The notes under the pieces: model-generated
What the model saw: the letters and a program-made list of their open reading frames with translations, nothing else
Told to the model about the DNA's origin: nothing
Databases searched by the model: none
Position numbers and translations under genes: made by a program
Assembly (NCBI RefSeq): GCF_000407165.1
Contig: NZ_KE136480.1
Location: 62,001-126,000, forward strand
Length of the DNA stretch: 64,000 nucleotides
DNA from: Enterococcus haemoperoxidus ATCC BAA-382
GTDB taxonomy: Bacteria; Bacillota; Bacilli; Lactobacillales; Enterococcaceae
Direction: 5' to 3'
Shown: positions 17,900 to 28,107 of the stretch, piece after piece
How the letters are laid out: every line of letters begins with the position of its first letter
Numbering within the stretch: position 1 is the first letter of the stretch

Positions 17900-19621
17900 T
17901 TACATTGCATCAAGATTGTTGAAATAAAAATCTTCAATTCTTCTAAATGCGCCTGGCTCCACTCGTTCAAGTGCAGTTCCAATCTCATCTAAAGCATCTT
18001 GATATCTGTATTCTTTTGAAAATAGTTCTAAACTGTTTTCCATCGCTACACGAATCGCTTCATGTGTGTGACGGTAACGGTTTGCATACTGCATCATTTG
18101 TTCTGTCAACGCTGCAGAGTTAACTAAATCTTTGGTTTTTTTATCTAGTAAGTCTAAATCTTCATTACAAAGATCAGAAAGTTTTTTGATTTCTTCCATA
18201 TTGATTCTAATTCTGTTTAGAGCTTTACTTAATTCTTCAATACGATCAGTTGCTACAAAGAAGAATTCCAAGTAATCAGCTGGCAATCCAGGTAAGCGTT
18301 GTTTTTCAACATATCGTTTGATGTTGCGTAAACGGAAATCATATTGATCAACTTTTTCTTGGGCAGCTTTTTCGCCTTTGCGCAATTCTTTTAATGAGTC
18401 ATCAATTTCAACTTGTTGATTTTCAATATCATCCAAAATTTTGTAGCAATCTTTGAAGAATGCTTGTACTTCTGAATAAGGAATTGTATGTTCATTCATT
18501 TTTGGTTCAAAGTCTTCATAACGGCGAATCAGTTCTTCGATCTCTGTTTGGAAACCTCTTGAACGTCCTAACTCATTATGGTTCAATGTATAACTTTGTG
18601 ATATATGATCTAATTCAATCATCAATTGACGATTATTTTTCAATGCATGAGCAATATAATCTCCGACCACTTTATGGTTCGTCATCACATATTTTTTAGC
18701 GTTGATCTCACGTTCCATGATTTCATATAGCGCATCAATTGCATTAGCTGTGTCACGATTAGCAACTTCTACTGCATCGACTTCTGTCTTCTCTAAATCG
18801 ACTGTTGAATTTTTGACACGTTTTTGAACACGTCTTAGTTCATCTTCGAAATTCTTTTCAGGGAAAACATAATGATCTGCAAGCAGGCGTTTGTATCCTT
18901 CTTCGATCTCTTTTAGTTGATCCGGGAATGTCCGATTCAGTTCGTCGTAAAGTGGTGGAATGCGTTTCATCACATCGTCTAATTCATACGTATGACGTTC
19001 AGCATTTTCCAAAACTTCACGCGCTTCGATTGGATCTCCTGACGTATTCAATGTCACAAACTGAGTAAATTCGATTTCGATATTTTTGATTTGCTTTTGT
19101 AATTCAGGATAGGCAGAACCAAATTCTGATTTTTCATCATGAAGTAATTTACTGATTTCTTCGTAAACGTCTAAAGCTTTTTGGACTTCAAGTGAATTAC
19201 GTTCTTCACTTTCACGTAATTCTTTCAATCCATTACGGATGATCTCAACTTCTGATTCCATCTCAGTCATTGTTTGATCAGCTTCAGCAACTGCTTTTTT
19301 CGCTTTCATAAAACGGAAGGTTTCATTTAAATTCTCAACTTCAAAAATCTGACTTTCTAGCTCTGCAAAAGAACGAGTAGAAATCTCGGTCCAACGCTGA
19401 TTCCATTCTCTAAACGTGTTCTGACTTTGCCCGACCATGTGCATCTTTTTGACATCGTCGACCTCTTCAATCACTGGTAAGTCGAACAGTTCTTCTTTCC
19501 TCTTTTCCAGATCATCGAGTTTCATTTGATTTTTCTTTCTCATAAAATAACCAACTAAATACAAAACTGCTGCGATGATTATTATAGCTAAAACTACGAT
19601 AATGATCAGATTATTCTTCAT
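17900..19621 (-). CDS. ezrA: septation ring formation regulator
   Basis: A 573-residue membrane-anchored cytoplasmic protein that regulates FtsZ ring assembly. One N-terminal transmembrane helix (about 4-26, outside-in) is followed by a basic patch (FMRKKNQMK) and then almost entirely spectrin-like coiled-coil helices, very rich in Glu, Lys and Leu. The end GAFRRIEDFYFNN matches EzrA. GGAGGAACC precedes the ATG. Single gene with its own terminator. Confidence 0.95.
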   Translation of the reverse strand: MKNNLIIIVVLAIIIIAAVLYLVGYFMRKKNQMKLDDLEKRKEELFDLPVIEEVDDVKKMHMVGQSQNTFREWNQRWTEISTRSFAELESQIFEVENLNETFRFMKAKKAVAEADQTMTEMESEVEIIRNGLKELRESEERNSLEVQKALDVYEEISKLLHDEKSEFGSAYPELQKQIKNIEIEFTQFVTLNTSGDPIEAREVLENAERHTYELDDVMKRIPPLYDELNRTFPDQLKEIEEGYKRLLADHYVFPEKNFEDELRRVQKRVKNSTVDLEKTEVDAVEVANRDTANAIDALYEIMEREINAKKYVMTNHKVVGDYIAHALKNNRQLMIELDHISQSYTLNHNELGRSRGFQTEIEELIRRYEDFEPKMNEHTIPYSEVQAFFKDCYKILDDIENQQVEIDDSLKELRKGEKAAQEKVDQYDFRLRNIKRYVEKQRLPGLPADYLEFFFVATDRIEELSKALNRIRINMEEIKKLSDLCNEDLDLLDKKTKDLVNSAALTEQMMQYANRYRHTHEAIRVAMENSLELFSKEYRYQDALDEIGTALERVEPGAFRRIEDFYFNNLDAM

Positions 19622-19850
19622 TCATGGTTCCTCCGTTTATTAGTCCATATATGATATGTAGCAACCGATAAATAACAAAAATAGTTTTATCTGCCGTTAC
19701 ATTATGCTCTTATCTACTTAAATTTTCTTAAAAACACCTACAGAAAATTATAGCACAAACCAGTCCATCAAGCACTAACTAATTGTATTTTTTTAAGAAA
19801 TATTTTGAGTTTGCACAATTGTAACAAATCCATTCCAACTATTAGTCAGT

Positions 19851-20516
19851 TTAACCGACTTGTTCTATATTTTGCAACTTTTTGCACATATCACTTAAAG
19901 TATCCAACTGCAGGTCAGCCAGTTGCTGGTCCATTCCAAAGCGAGTATCTTTTAAGGCCCACACAACTGTGCCTGCATCATGTGCTGCACGAATTCCTTT
20001 TTCAGAGTCTTCGATGGCCAGACAATTATGGGGCTCAATGCCCATTTCTTGTGCTGTGTATTTATAGATTTCGGGATTTGGTTTACTTTTTTCAAATTTT
20101 GTGCCGCTTACAACCACATCAAAATAACTTGTTAATTGCCCAACTTTCAGGACTTCTTGAATCACTTCCAAAGTTGAAGAAGAAGCTAAGCCTATTTTAT
20201 AGCCTTTCCTTTTAAAAAATTGCAAGACTCGTTTAGCATCTGGATCGATCAAATTGGCGTAATCAATAGGATGTTCCTTTTTATACTGGTGATATTTCTC
20301 GCTCAAGAAAGCTTCATCATAGATTGTATCATTAACTTCAAAAATCGTCTCCCATAAGCTTCGCATATCTGCTCCGATAAAGGATGGGATCGGTATTTGT
20401 TCAATAGATAAATCATATTCTTTAAGAAATGCTTTTCTACGTTGATAATAAAACCCTTCACTATCGACCAACACGCCGTCCATATCGAAAATAATTCCTT
20501 CATATTCCTGCGTCAT
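19851..20516 (-). CDS. HAD-superfamily hydrolase, beta-phosphoglucomutase-like
   Basis: A 221-residue HAD enzyme: motif I DMDGVLVDSEGF near residue 11, a helical cap, motif II LASSST, motif III KSKPNPEIY, motif IV AIEDSEKG. It belongs to the same broad subfamily as the 4926-5585 gene but is clearly distinct in sequence. Substrate unknown; a small phosphosugar is likely. AAGGAG precedes the ATG. It is divergent from the aspartate kinase gene. Confidence 0.85.
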   Translation of the reverse strand: MTQEYEGIIFDMDGVLVDSEGFYYQRRKAFLKEYDLSIEQIPIPSFIGADMRSLWETIFEVNDTIYDEAFLSEKYHQYKKEHPIDYANLIDPDAKRVLQFFKRKGYKIGLASSSTLEVIQEVLKVGQLTSYFDVVVSGTKFEKSKPNPEIYKYTAQEMGIEPHNCLAIEDSEKGIRAAHDAGTVVWALKDTRFGMDQQLADLQLDTLSDMCKKLQNIEQVG

Positions 20517-20711
20517 TTTGGCGCTCCTTTTTTTGACTATTCTTATTCAGCTCTACCAGTCTAACAAAAGTTTGAAAAAAAATGAAGAAATTTGTTGAAA
20601 ATAAACGGAAAAGAACGAATAATTATCATTTTTACAGTTGCTTTTCAGACCATATTTCGGTATTCTTTTACTATTATAATGAAAAATCTATTAAAATTAG
20701 GAGTGAAAAAA

Positions 20712-22064
20712 GTGAAAGTCATAAAATTTGGAGGTAGCTCATTAGCCTCTGCAGCACAATTAGAGAAAGTTTTACAAATCGTAAAAGAAGACGCTTCACG
20801 AAAGTTTGTTGTTGTTTCAGCTCCTGGTAAGCGTTCTTCACAAGACATTAAAGTAACAGATTTACTTATTACTTACTATAATACCTATTTAAATAATGAA
20901 AATACCACTGAAATTATCGGAAAAATTGTTGGTCGTTATGAAGCGATTTTAGATGAGTTAGGTATTAGTAAGGAAGTTTTAGGTAATATTCAGCAAGCGA
21001 TTCAAAACTTAGCAACCTTACCTAAAGAAGATAATCCCCATTTGTTAGATGCTTTTTTGGCTAGTGGTGAGGACAACAATGCTAAATTAGTAGCTTCATT
21101 TTTCCAACAACGTGGCTTGAATGCCCGTTATAAAAACCCTTTAGATCTTGGAATCATTGTGTCAGATGAACCTGGTAACGCACGCATTTTGCCTTCTTCT
21201 TCAAGTAAAATCAATCACTTTAAAACAACAGAAGAGATTCTAGTGATTCCTGGATTTTTTGGTTTCACTGAAGCGGGGGATATCTGTACGTTTTCCAGAG
21301 GAGGATCAGATATCACTGGTTCGATTGTAGCCGCGGGTGTAGAAGCTGATATCTATGAGAATTTTACTGATGTAAATGGAATTTTTGTTGCCCATCCTGG
21401 TATTGTTCACGAGCCAAAAACGATCAAAGAACTAACTTATCGAGAAATGCGGGAATTGGCTTATGCGGGTTTTGCTGTGCTTCATGATGAAGCCTTGATG
21501 CCTGCTTATCGTGCCAATATTCCGGTGGTCATCAAAAACACAAATAATCCTGAACATCCTGGAACTTTGATCACCACTTCTAGAACAGTAAAACACGATC
21601 CGGTAGTTGGGATCGCCAGTGACCAAGGATTTGCCAGTATTTACATTAGTAAATATTTAATGAATAGAGAATTAGGTTTCGGTCGGCGTTTACTACAAAT
21701 TCTGGAAGAACTAGGACTTAGTTACGAGCATATGCCTTCTGGAATTGATGATATTTCGATTATTTTAAGAGAGCGTCAGTTAACGATTGAGATCGAAGAA
21801 GAATTAATGAAACGTTTAGAACATGAACTGGAACCTGATGAATTGCGGATTACTCATGGTTTATCGATGCTAATGGTCGTTGGTGAAGGGATGCGTCAAC
21901 GAATTGGGGTCATGGCTGACAGCACTGCCGCTTTAGCTTTCAACAAAATCAACTTGGAAATGATCAACCAGGGATCTTCTGAGGTCAGTATTATGTTTGG
22001 CATTCGTGAAGATCAAGAGACAAAAGCGATTCAGGCATTATATCAAACATTTTTTAAAAGCTGA
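20712..22064 (+). CDS. aspartate kinase
   Basis: A 450-residue monofunctional aspartokinase, first step of the lysine/threonine/methionine pathway and of diaminopimelate for the cell wall. It starts VKVIKFGGSSLAS, with the kinase segments FTRGGSDITGS (here FSRGGSDITGS) and the C-terminal pair of ACT domains (ASIYISKYLMNRELG and MVVGEGMRQRIGV). I choose the GTG at 20712 because AGGAG lies just upstream and the family motif begins there; the longer frame from 20592 adds unrelated residues. A TATTATAAT -10 region is at about 20673-20681. Confidence 0.92.
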   Translation: MKVIKFGGSSLASAAQLEKVLQIVKEDASRKFVVVSAPGKRSSQDIKVTDLLITYYNTYLNNENTTEIIGKIVGRYEAILDELGISKEVLGNIQQAIQNLATLPKEDNPHLLDAFLASGEDNNAKLVASFFQQRGLNARYKNPLDLGIIVSDEPGNARILPSSSSKINHFKTTEEILVIPGFFGFTEAGDICTFSRGGSDITGSIVAAGVEADIYENFTDVNGIFVAHPGIVHEPKTIKELTYREMRELAYAGFAVLHDEALMPAYRANIPVVIKNTNNPEHPGTLITTSRTVKHDPVVGIASDQGFASIYISKYLMNRELGFGRRLLQILEELGLSYEHMPSGIDDISIILRERQLTIEIEEELMKRLEHELEPDELRITHGLSMLMVVGEGMRQRIGVMADSTAALAFNKINLEMINQGSSEVSIMFGIREDQETKAIQALYQTFFKS

Positions 22065-22192
22065 TTAACTAATTTATGCACAGAAAACTCTAAATAGTAG
22101 TTTTCTGTGCTTCTTTATAGAAAGCATTTTATTCGTGAAATGATTGGAGTACAATAATAGTAAGATAGTTAATATGAAAAGGTGGGGTAATT

Positions 22193-22957
22193 ATGATTGA
22201 GTTAGTGAATGTCAGTAAAACTTATGGAACCAAACAAGCCTTGAAAGAGTTAAGTTTGACGATTAAACAGGGAGAAATTTTTGGCTTTCTTGGACATAAC
22301 GGTGCAGGTAAATCCACAACAATCAAGAGTTTAGTAAGTATTATTCAACCATCCAGTGGCGTAATCAAGGTTGATGATTTAGACCTATCCGAAAATCGGC
22401 AAGCAATCAAGAAAAAAATTGCTTATGTTCCTGATACACCTGATATATTTTTACAGCTAACCGCTGGTGAATATTGGGATTTGATTGGTGCTGCATATGA
22501 GCTTGATAACACACAAAAACAAACTCGTTTGAATGAGCTTGCTTCTTTATTTGATATGTTGAGTCATCAAGATGAAACTTTAGCCAGTTTTTCTCATGGT
22601 ATGCGACAAAAAACTATCATCATCGGTGCATTATTACCTGACCCTGATATTTGGATTTTAGATGAGCCTTTGCAAGGTTTAGATCCTCAAGCGGCCTTTG
22701 ATTTAAAAGAAATGATGAAAGCGCACGCTGCTAAAGGAAAAACAGTGATTTTCTCAACCCATGCTTTAGATACTGCACAGCAGTTATGTGATCAATTGGC
22801 TATATTAAAAAAAGGCGAGCTCATCTACAACGGTTCTGTCAATGAATTATTGGAACAATCCCCCAATGAATCTTTAGAAGCAATTTATTTAAAAATGGCG
22901 GGACGTCAATCGGATACACAATTATTGGCACATATTGAAGGTGATCGTTATGAATAA
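22193..22957 (+). CDS. ABC transporter ATP-binding protein
   Basis: A 254-residue ATPase of the exporter type. Walker A is GHNGAGKST (about 34-42), Walker B is IWILDEPLQGLDP, with an H-loop FSTHALD. The signature region reads FSHGMRQK rather than the usual LSGGQ, which is common in this drug/bacteriocin-exporter (EcsA-like) subfamily. Its stop overlaps the ATG of the permease gene, so the two form one translationally coupled transporter. Substrate unknown. Confidence 0.9.
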   Translation: MIELVNVSKTYGTKQALKELSLTIKQGEIFGFLGHNGAGKSTTIKSLVSIIQPSSGVIKVDDLDLSENRQAIKKKIAYVPDTPDIFLQLTAGEYWDLIGAAYELDNTQKQTRLNELASLFDMLSHQDETLASFSHGMRQKTIIIGALLPDPDIWILDEPLQGLDPQAAFDLKEMMKAHAAKGKTVIFSTHALDTAQQLCDQLAILKKGELIYNGSVNELLEQSPNESLEAIYLKMAGRQSDTQLLAHIEGDRYE

Positions 22958-24533
22958 AACACAGTTGGTTGAATTAACACGGGTCAACTTACGTTATGCC
23001 AATCCTCAAGTAACAGATCGAGCTCGAAGAAAAGGCAAGAGTGGAAAAGCGTTAACTCGAGCACTAGTCAATCAATATTTACTTTCTGGGGTTTTATTTT
23101 TAGTCATCTATGGGATGACAATGTTCCTTATTGATTTCAGTCAGATGCCTGGTTTCTTTACTTATTATGTAGCTTTGTTTAGTATTTTGGCTTTTTCACA
23201 AGGAATCTCAGTTATTTATAACGTCTTTTTTGAAAGTCAGGATTTACCAGCTTATTTGCCTCTGCCTTTTCGCCAAAGTATGATTTTTACGGCGAAGATC
23301 TTAGTTGTTGTGCTAACGGTCACCCCCTTTGTCTTTCCAATGCTTGTAGTATTTTTATTGACAGGATGGCGGGCGGGCATTTTTCTACCACTCGCAATTG
23401 TTCTAGCAATTTTACTTTTTTTGTTAGTCTTAGCAACAGTCTTCGCTATTTGTTGTCTGATTGTTTTTGGATTAACAAGAACGAAATTTTTTAAAGAACA
23501 TAAAAAAGTCGTTACTAGTTTGTTATTAGGTATTTCAATGACGATTGCAATTGTCGGAATTGTTTTTATGAATGGACAAAGCTCTGACACTCAAACAGGC
23601 CAAATAGATCGTCATCCTATTGCCATTTTATTGCCGTTGTTCCATATTGTATCTAACCCCTTTTCTATGTCAGGTATGCTCAGTTTCGTTGGATTGATCG
23701 CCTTATTTTTAGTGTTGATGTTGGCTATCAAAGTCTTGATTCTGCCAAAATTTTATGAGCAATTGACCGATTCAACCACTGCCAAAGGTACAGGTCGGAA
23801 AAAACATAAAGCTAATCAAAATTTAGGACAATTGCTTACAAGTTATAATACGCAGTTATTGAAAGAACCCAATTTAATTATGCAAGTATTGTCTAATTCT
23901 TTACTGATGCCTGTCATTTTTATCGTGACGTTTGCGATTGGCGGTTCAATGAATTTAAGTCATTTGGATTCTCGTTTTATTGGTGTTGTCTTTTTAGCCG
24001 GAATTGCTTTAACATGGATGACGATCAATCAGACTTCTTTTATCAGTAATCTAATTTCTCTTGATCAGGAAAATTTCAATTTTGTACAGTCTTTGCCTAT
24101 TTCAATGTCTAAATATATGAAACAAAAATTTTTCGTTGGCTTTATTGTACAAACCGTGTTAAATGGCGCGATTGCTTTGCTTGGTGGGATTGTGTTCCGG
24201 TTGCCACTTCTCTTTATCCTAAGTTTATTGACCGGTTCATTGTTAGGTAGCTATCTACTTTGTCTACGATTTTTTGCAAGAGATTATCGCTTTATCTCGC
24301 TAAATTGGACAAGTATTAGTCAACTGTTTAATCGAGGAGCTGGAAATGTCGGCTTAGTAATTACCATGTTAGGCTCGATTTTTGGCAGTTTGATTTGTTT
24401 GGTGCTTTATGGTTTCGCCGCAATGTATTTGCCCTTTTGGCCACTTAATTTAGGTGTACTCGCAATTATAGTCGTCGTGACGTTTCTGTGGATTCGTCAT
24501 TATCAAAAAAACTTTTGGAATCATTTTGAGTAA
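22950..24533 (+). CDS. ABC transporter permease
   Basis: A 527-residue membrane protein with about ten to twelve hydrophobic helices and a short basic N-terminus. The start is the ATG at 22950, which overlaps the ATPase stop in ATGAATAA; a longer frame from 22935 is less likely. It is the membrane partner of the preceding ATPase. The arrangement recalls exporter permeases of the EcsB/ABC-2 kind, but no substrate can be named. Confidence 0.85.
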   Translation: MNKTQLVELTRVNLRYANPQVTDRARRKGKSGKALTRALVNQYLLSGVLFLVIYGMTMFLIDFSQMPGFFTYYVALFSILAFSQGISVIYNVFFESQDLPAYLPLPFRQSMIFTAKILVVVLTVTPFVFPMLVVFLLTGWRAGIFLPLAIVLAILLFLLVLATVFAICCLIVFGLTRTKFFKEHKKVVTSLLLGISMTIAIVGIVFMNGQSSDTQTGQIDRHPIAILLPLFHIVSNPFSMSGMLSFVGLIALFLVLMLAIKVLILPKFYEQLTDSTTAKGTGRKKHKANQNLGQLLTSYNTQLLKEPNLIMQVLSNSLLMPVIFIVTFAIGGSMNLSHLDSRFIGVVFLAGIALTWMTINQTSFISNLISLDQENFNFVQSLPISMSKYMKQKFFVGFIVQTVLNGAIALLGGIVFRLPLLFILSLLTGSLLGSYLLCLRFFARDYRFISLNWTSISQLFNRGAGNVGLVITMLGSIFGSLICLVLYGFAAMYLPFWPLNLGVLAIIVVVTFLWIRHYQKNFWNHFE

Positions 24534-24554
24534 AAATTACTTTTCTACAAACGA

Positions 24555-24628
24555 TTTGCTTTTTTCCCGCTGTTTATTCAAAGCAAGAGCTCAAAACAAA
24601 ACTGCTTTTCAGTTTTGTTTTGAGCTCT
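24555..24628 (-). repeat. dispersed hairpin repeat, copy 1 (inverted)
   Basis: On the minus strand: a perfect 19-bp stem from 24628 to 24586 (AGAGCTCAAAACAAAACTG with five-base loop) followed by TTTGAATAAACAGCGGGAAAAAAGCA-like sequence in two parts. The same hairpin-then-AATAAACRGCGAGAAAAAA layout recurs at 31044, 37335-37498 and 49138. It lies between two convergent genes and probably acts as a terminator. Confidence 0.75.
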
Positions 24629-24645
24629 AACTGTTTTCTATAAGT

Positions 24646-25167
24646 TTATTCCGTTTCAGCAGCTTTTGTTTGCCTCTCTATTTCTGCTTTGATCTTTGGT
24701 TCCGGTGCAAAATCGGCTTCCCAATTATCTGGTTTTAATACTTTGTGCGTTACTGGATGGTAGTGTGGCTTACCATCTGGAAATATTTTCCCCATGTTGG
24801 CTTCATGAACGATGGAAAATATTTCTGTTGGATCAACGCCTAATAATGAAAATGAACCATACGTGAAATACAATAGATCAATCAGCGCATCTACTTGTTC
24901 CACCAAAGGGTCCGTTACTTTCTTTTGCTTATCAAGCACCTTTACTTGTGCTTGATCGACAGATACTTTTAACTGATTTACTAATTGGTTAAAGACTTCG
25001 GGATCATTGTTCGCTGATCCGTATAAAAATTCAACTAATTCTTCCACTTTAAAACCAGCTCGATCTGATGCTTGTTTAGCAGAAAAATTGGTTGGAGTTT
25101 TAGGTTTTCTATTATCAAATTTTGCATGAAATGCTTCAGTTTTTTCAAATGGATTATCGATTTTCAT
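24646..25167 (-). CDS. MazG-like all-alpha NTP pyrophosphohydrolase
   Basis: A 173-residue protein. The helical core has RAGFKVEELVEFLYG (about 36-50) and VDALIDLLYFTYGSF (about 92-106), matching the acidic EEXXE...DXXXD metal-binding layout of the MazG/PRA-PH superfamily. The C-terminal part (NMGKIFPDGKPHYH) also fits this group. Probably hydrolyses a nucleotide or related pyrophosphate; substrate unknown. Its leader forms a stem GCGGACT/AGTCCGC ending in TTTAAATTAGGAGG. Confidence 0.75.
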   Translation of the reverse strand: MKIDNPFEKTEAFHAKFDNRKPKTPTNFSAKQASDRAGFKVEELVEFLYGSANNDPEVFNQLVNQLKVSVDQAQVKVLDKQKKVTDPLVEQVDALIDLLYFTYGSFSLLGVDPTEIFSIVHEANMGKIFPDGKPHYHPVTHKVLKPDNWEADFAPEPKIKAEIERQTKAAETE

Positions 25168-25230
25168 TGGGTTCCTCCTAATTTAAAAGTGGAGCGGACT
25201 CGTTTTTTTCCGCAAGTTTAGTCCGCACAA

Positions 25231-26070
25231 CTAAACAATTACACCGTAATATTTCAATGCCTGATAAATCCCGTCTTCTTCATTTGTTCCAGTCACATAT
25301 TTTGCAGCTTTTTTAACCTCAGCTTCTGCGTTGCCCATTGCAATACCAAGAGCAACACCGTCAAGCATTTCTAAATCATTCCAGCTATCACCAAACGCCA
25401 TTACCTCATCTAATCTAAATCCAAAGTATTCAGCACATTTTTGAATGCCCACAAGTTTTGAACCGCCACTGGGAATGATATCCACTGTATAGGGATTTGA
25501 TCTTGTCAATTTACAACCTGGTAATTTCTCGTACAAAAAATCAAGCTCTGATTTAGGGCTTAATAACACACATTGATAAATCGGTTCTTTTAAAACATCC
25601 AGGTCATGATAACGTTGTGCCTTTCTATGAATCGAGAAGCGACTGATCAAATTCTTTACAAGTCGTGTAGGAAAATGCTTTGGAAAAAAATGAACCAGTT
25701 TTTTCGCCCATTTCTTTTGCCCAAAACGCATAAGTGAACTACCTTCTATACTACGTCTTGAGCCGAACGTGATTTGACGATGGTAAGAATCTGAAAATGC
25801 CACAATTCGCTTTAATGTTTCATCAGAAAAATGTTCTGATCGGATCGTTTCTTCCTTTGTATAAACCAGTTGACCATTGTAAGTAACAAAAACGTCTAGA
25901 TTCAATTCATCAACTTGCTGGCTTAAATGAACTGGTCCGCGACCTGTTGCTACTCCGCAAATGATTCCTTGTGCTTGCGCCTTAGCAATTGCTTGTTTAG
26001 TTGATGCCAAGGCCTTAGCATTTTTGTTCACTAATGTACCATCGATATCAAAGAAAATAGCTTTAATCAT
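25231..26070 (-). CDS. Cof-type HAD-IIB phosphatase
   Basis: A 279-residue HAD-IIB hydrolase: motif I FFDIDGTLVN (nucleophile Asp8), motif II VATGRG, a C2 cap, the motif III lysine in GGSKLVGIQKC and motif IV FGDSWNDLEML. These enzymes dephosphorylate sugar phosphates or cofactor-related phosphates such as flavin or PLP; the exact substrate is not readable. AAAGGAATACC precedes the ATG. The DUF72 gene lies 33 bases upstream on the same strand, suggesting co-transcription. Confidence 0.88.
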   Translation of the reverse strand: MIKAIFFDIDGTLVNKNAKALASTKQAIAKAQAQGIICGVATGRGPVHLSQQVDELNLDVFVTYNGQLVYTKEETIRSEHFSDETLKRIVAFSDSYHRQITFGSRRSIEGSSLMRFGQKKWAKKLVHFFPKHFPTRLVKNLISRFSIHRKAQRYHDLDVLKEPIYQCVLLSPKSELDFLYEKLPGCKLTRSNPYTVDIIPSGGSKLVGIQKCAEYFGFRLDEVMAFGDSWNDLEMLDGVALGIAMGNAEAEVKKAAKYVTGTNEEDGIYQALKYYGVIV

Positions 26071-26103
26071 GGTATTCCTTTCTCAAATGAATCTGTATGT
26101 TAT

Positions 26104-26937
26104 TTAAAATAAGCCCATTTGTTTTGGGTTTAAATTCTTGTATTCCAATTTCAGTGCAGCTTTCATTTCTAGTAGGTTGCCTGCAGCATCGCCGCCAGAA
26201 TTATTATTAAAAATCACGCCAACCTCTTGTGTCTCATTAGCCACTTTTTCCACAGCCTCACTCAACTCTGCGATTTCTTCTGAATTGTAGCGATATAAAG
26301 TACGTTTTTTACGCCAATCTTTGTCGTTTGCCATCCAACCTGCAGCATTACGTCCATGAAACCGAAATAACACAAATTGGTCATTTGTAACATAAGGGAA
26401 AAATGGTACTGGATTGGTCGGGATCTGGGGTTCATCGACTACAACTAATGAAAACTTATTATTTTTCATAAATGCCACTGTTTGTTTAATATATTTAGCC
26501 GTATACCATGAACCATTTCTTAATTCTATCGCAATCGGAAAACCTGCAAACCAGTGGCGAATCTTTTCTAGATATTGAACATTTTCCTTTGTACAACTAA
26601 AAGTTCCAGAAAATTGAATCAAAAAGGCAAAAAGTTTCCCACTTTCAATCATAGGTGCCATGCTTGTCAAAAATGCTTCTACCATCTCTTCTTCATTTTG
26701 ATAATACTGTTGCCACTCTCCCTGACAGCTGATGCCGCTATATACTTTCATCACAAAACGAAAATTTTCAGGAACTGATTTAGTCCACTCCCTAACAGAG
26801 TCTTGTTTGGGAATGCCATAGTATGCTGTATCCATCTCGACGAGCGGTAAGTAGCCCGCATATTCGTATAATGTAGAACGCTTTTTTCCGGTTAATTTAT
26901 CATGTTCATTAAAAGAAGTCAAACCTAATCGAATCAT
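26104..26937 (-). CDS. DUF72 (YecE-like) TIM-barrel protein
   Basis: A 277-residue protein with the DUF72 family marks: LGLTSFNEHDKLTG near the start, LVEMDTAYYGIP, FRFVMKVYSGIS, IAIELRNGSWY and the C-terminal VIFNNNSGGDAAGN (in place of the usual YFNNTxxGxA). The family forms a TIM barrel of unknown biochemical function. Its gene is followed by the Cof-type HAD gene, likely in one transcript. Confidence 0.88.
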   Translation of the reverse strand: MIRLGLTSFNEHDKLTGKKRSTLYEYAGYLPLVEMDTAYYGIPKQDSVREWTKSVPENFRFVMKVYSGISCQGEWQQYYQNEEEMVEAFLTSMAPMIESGKLFAFLIQFSGTFSCTKENVQYLEKIRHWFAGFPIAIELRNGSWYTAKYIKQTVAFMKNNKFSLVVVDEPQIPTNPVPFFPYVTNDQFVLFRFHGRNAAGWMANDKDWRKKRTLYRYNSEEIAELSEAVEKVANETQEVGVIFNNNSGGDAAGNLLEMKAALKLEYKNLNPKQMGLF

Positions 26938-27014
26938 AGCATATGTTTATCCTTTCTATTTTCATCAAACCACTATTATATACATATAGTTAAAATGATT
27001 ACTCTTTTATTTTA

Positions 27015-27058
27015 TACTAAAAAAGACCAAGACAAAACAAAAAAATGTCTCAGTCAAA
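27015..27058 (-). terminator. terminator of the acyl-ACP thioesterase gene
   Basis: On the minus strand, GACTGAGACA...TGTCTTGGTC (two G-U pairs) followed by TTTTTT, 22 bases after the stop codon. Confidence 0.7.
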
Positions 27059-27079
27059 AAATGATTTGCTCCTACAGTC

Positions 27080-27820
27080 CTATTGGCTTTCTTTCCATTT
27101 CATGTTTGCTTCACAATAGGTTTGACCGTCAATTCGGATTTCATGCCGTGTCATTTTTCCATCTTCAGTATCAAGCAATTCATAATGGCTTTCTACGACC
27201 TGACCATATTCTACTTCCTTATCGAATTTTACATTGATAAATGTCGGCTCATGCTTACTTAGAAAATCATACCCTAAAACATCAAGTAACCAATTGAAAT
27301 AGATTGCATTGTTAACATGCTGATTTCCATCAATATCAAAATATCGGACACGATAAGGTAAAAATTCACCGTTTTCTACCTTTTCAATTTTTTCACCACG
27401 GTAAATTTTCTTGATTTTTTCACTTTCGTACGGCTCGATGATCTCAGGTAGTACACTGCTCATTTTACGGTTTTCTTTATCCATCAAGACAAAAGTTGAC
27501 TTGATCAATACGCATTCATTACCTTCTTCATCATGAATCCAAAAGTTCCGATAACAAAAATATTTATTGTAAGCCATCGCTTGAGTCGTCACGGCAAGTT
27601 TTTCTCCCACTTTAGGTAAACGTGTGATATGGATTTCATAGTTCGTTATGACCCAACCAAGGCCAAACGAAGCAACAAAATCGCTTCCTCTATCTAAGGC
27701 ATCGCTTTGTTCTTCAGACGTTTTGATCACAACGGCCAACATTGACGGAATCGTCATTTTCCTAGTAATATCGCCATCATAATAAGCTACTTCATATGGG
27801 GTCGTAAATTTTTTTGCCAC
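27080..27820 (-). CDS. acyl-ACP thioesterase
   Basis: A 246-residue double hot-dog protein that releases fatty acids from acyl carrier protein. Family segments: the start KFTTPYEVAYYDGDITRKMT, the substrate-tunnel stretch GLGWVITNYEIHI, and the catalytic-region NxHxxN...: DIDGNQHVNNAIYFNWLLD (about 166-184), where Asn and His are the expected catalytic residues. The start is a GTG with GAGGAGGAGATCCA upstream. Length is typical of bacterial members. Confidence 0.92.
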   Translation of the reverse strand: MAKKFTTPYEVAYYDGDITRKMTIPSMLAVVIKTSEEQSDALDRGSDFVASFGLGWVITNYEIHITRLPKVGEKLAVTTQAMAYNKYFCYRNFWIHDEEGNECVLIKSTFVLMDKENRKMSSVLPEIIEPYESEKIKKIYRGEKIEKVENGEFLPYRVRYFDIDGNQHVNNAIYFNWLLDVLGYDFLSKHEPTFINVKFDKEVEYGQVVESHYELLDTEDGKMTRHEIRIDGQTYCEANMKWKESQ

Positions 27821-28002
27821 TGGATCTCCTCCTCTTTATGCTTGTATAGCTAGTTAAATTATAACATAATATGTCAAACCGATGATAAAAAAAAACGACG
27901 ATCTGTACTGGTTCCGTTCGTGTACACTCTACTAAAAATTCTTAAAAAAATATACTTTAATAGAATAAAAAATGATGGAATAACTATATCTTTAGGATAT
28001 AT

Positions 28003-28056
28003 TAAAAAAAACTTTTCAAAATAGAAGTGTGAATTCTTCCATTCTAAAAAGTTTTT
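28003..28056 (-). terminator. terminator of the 20-residue peptide gene
   Basis: On the minus strand an imperfect 20-bp stem, AAAAACTTTTTAGAATGGAAG pairing with CTTCTATTTTGAAAAGTTT in two parts, is followed by eight T residues. Confidence 0.7.
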
Positions 28057-28107
28057 CAGTCCTACCTATTTGTTAAAAAATAAACTCTAATCACTAATTT
28101 TTTCACA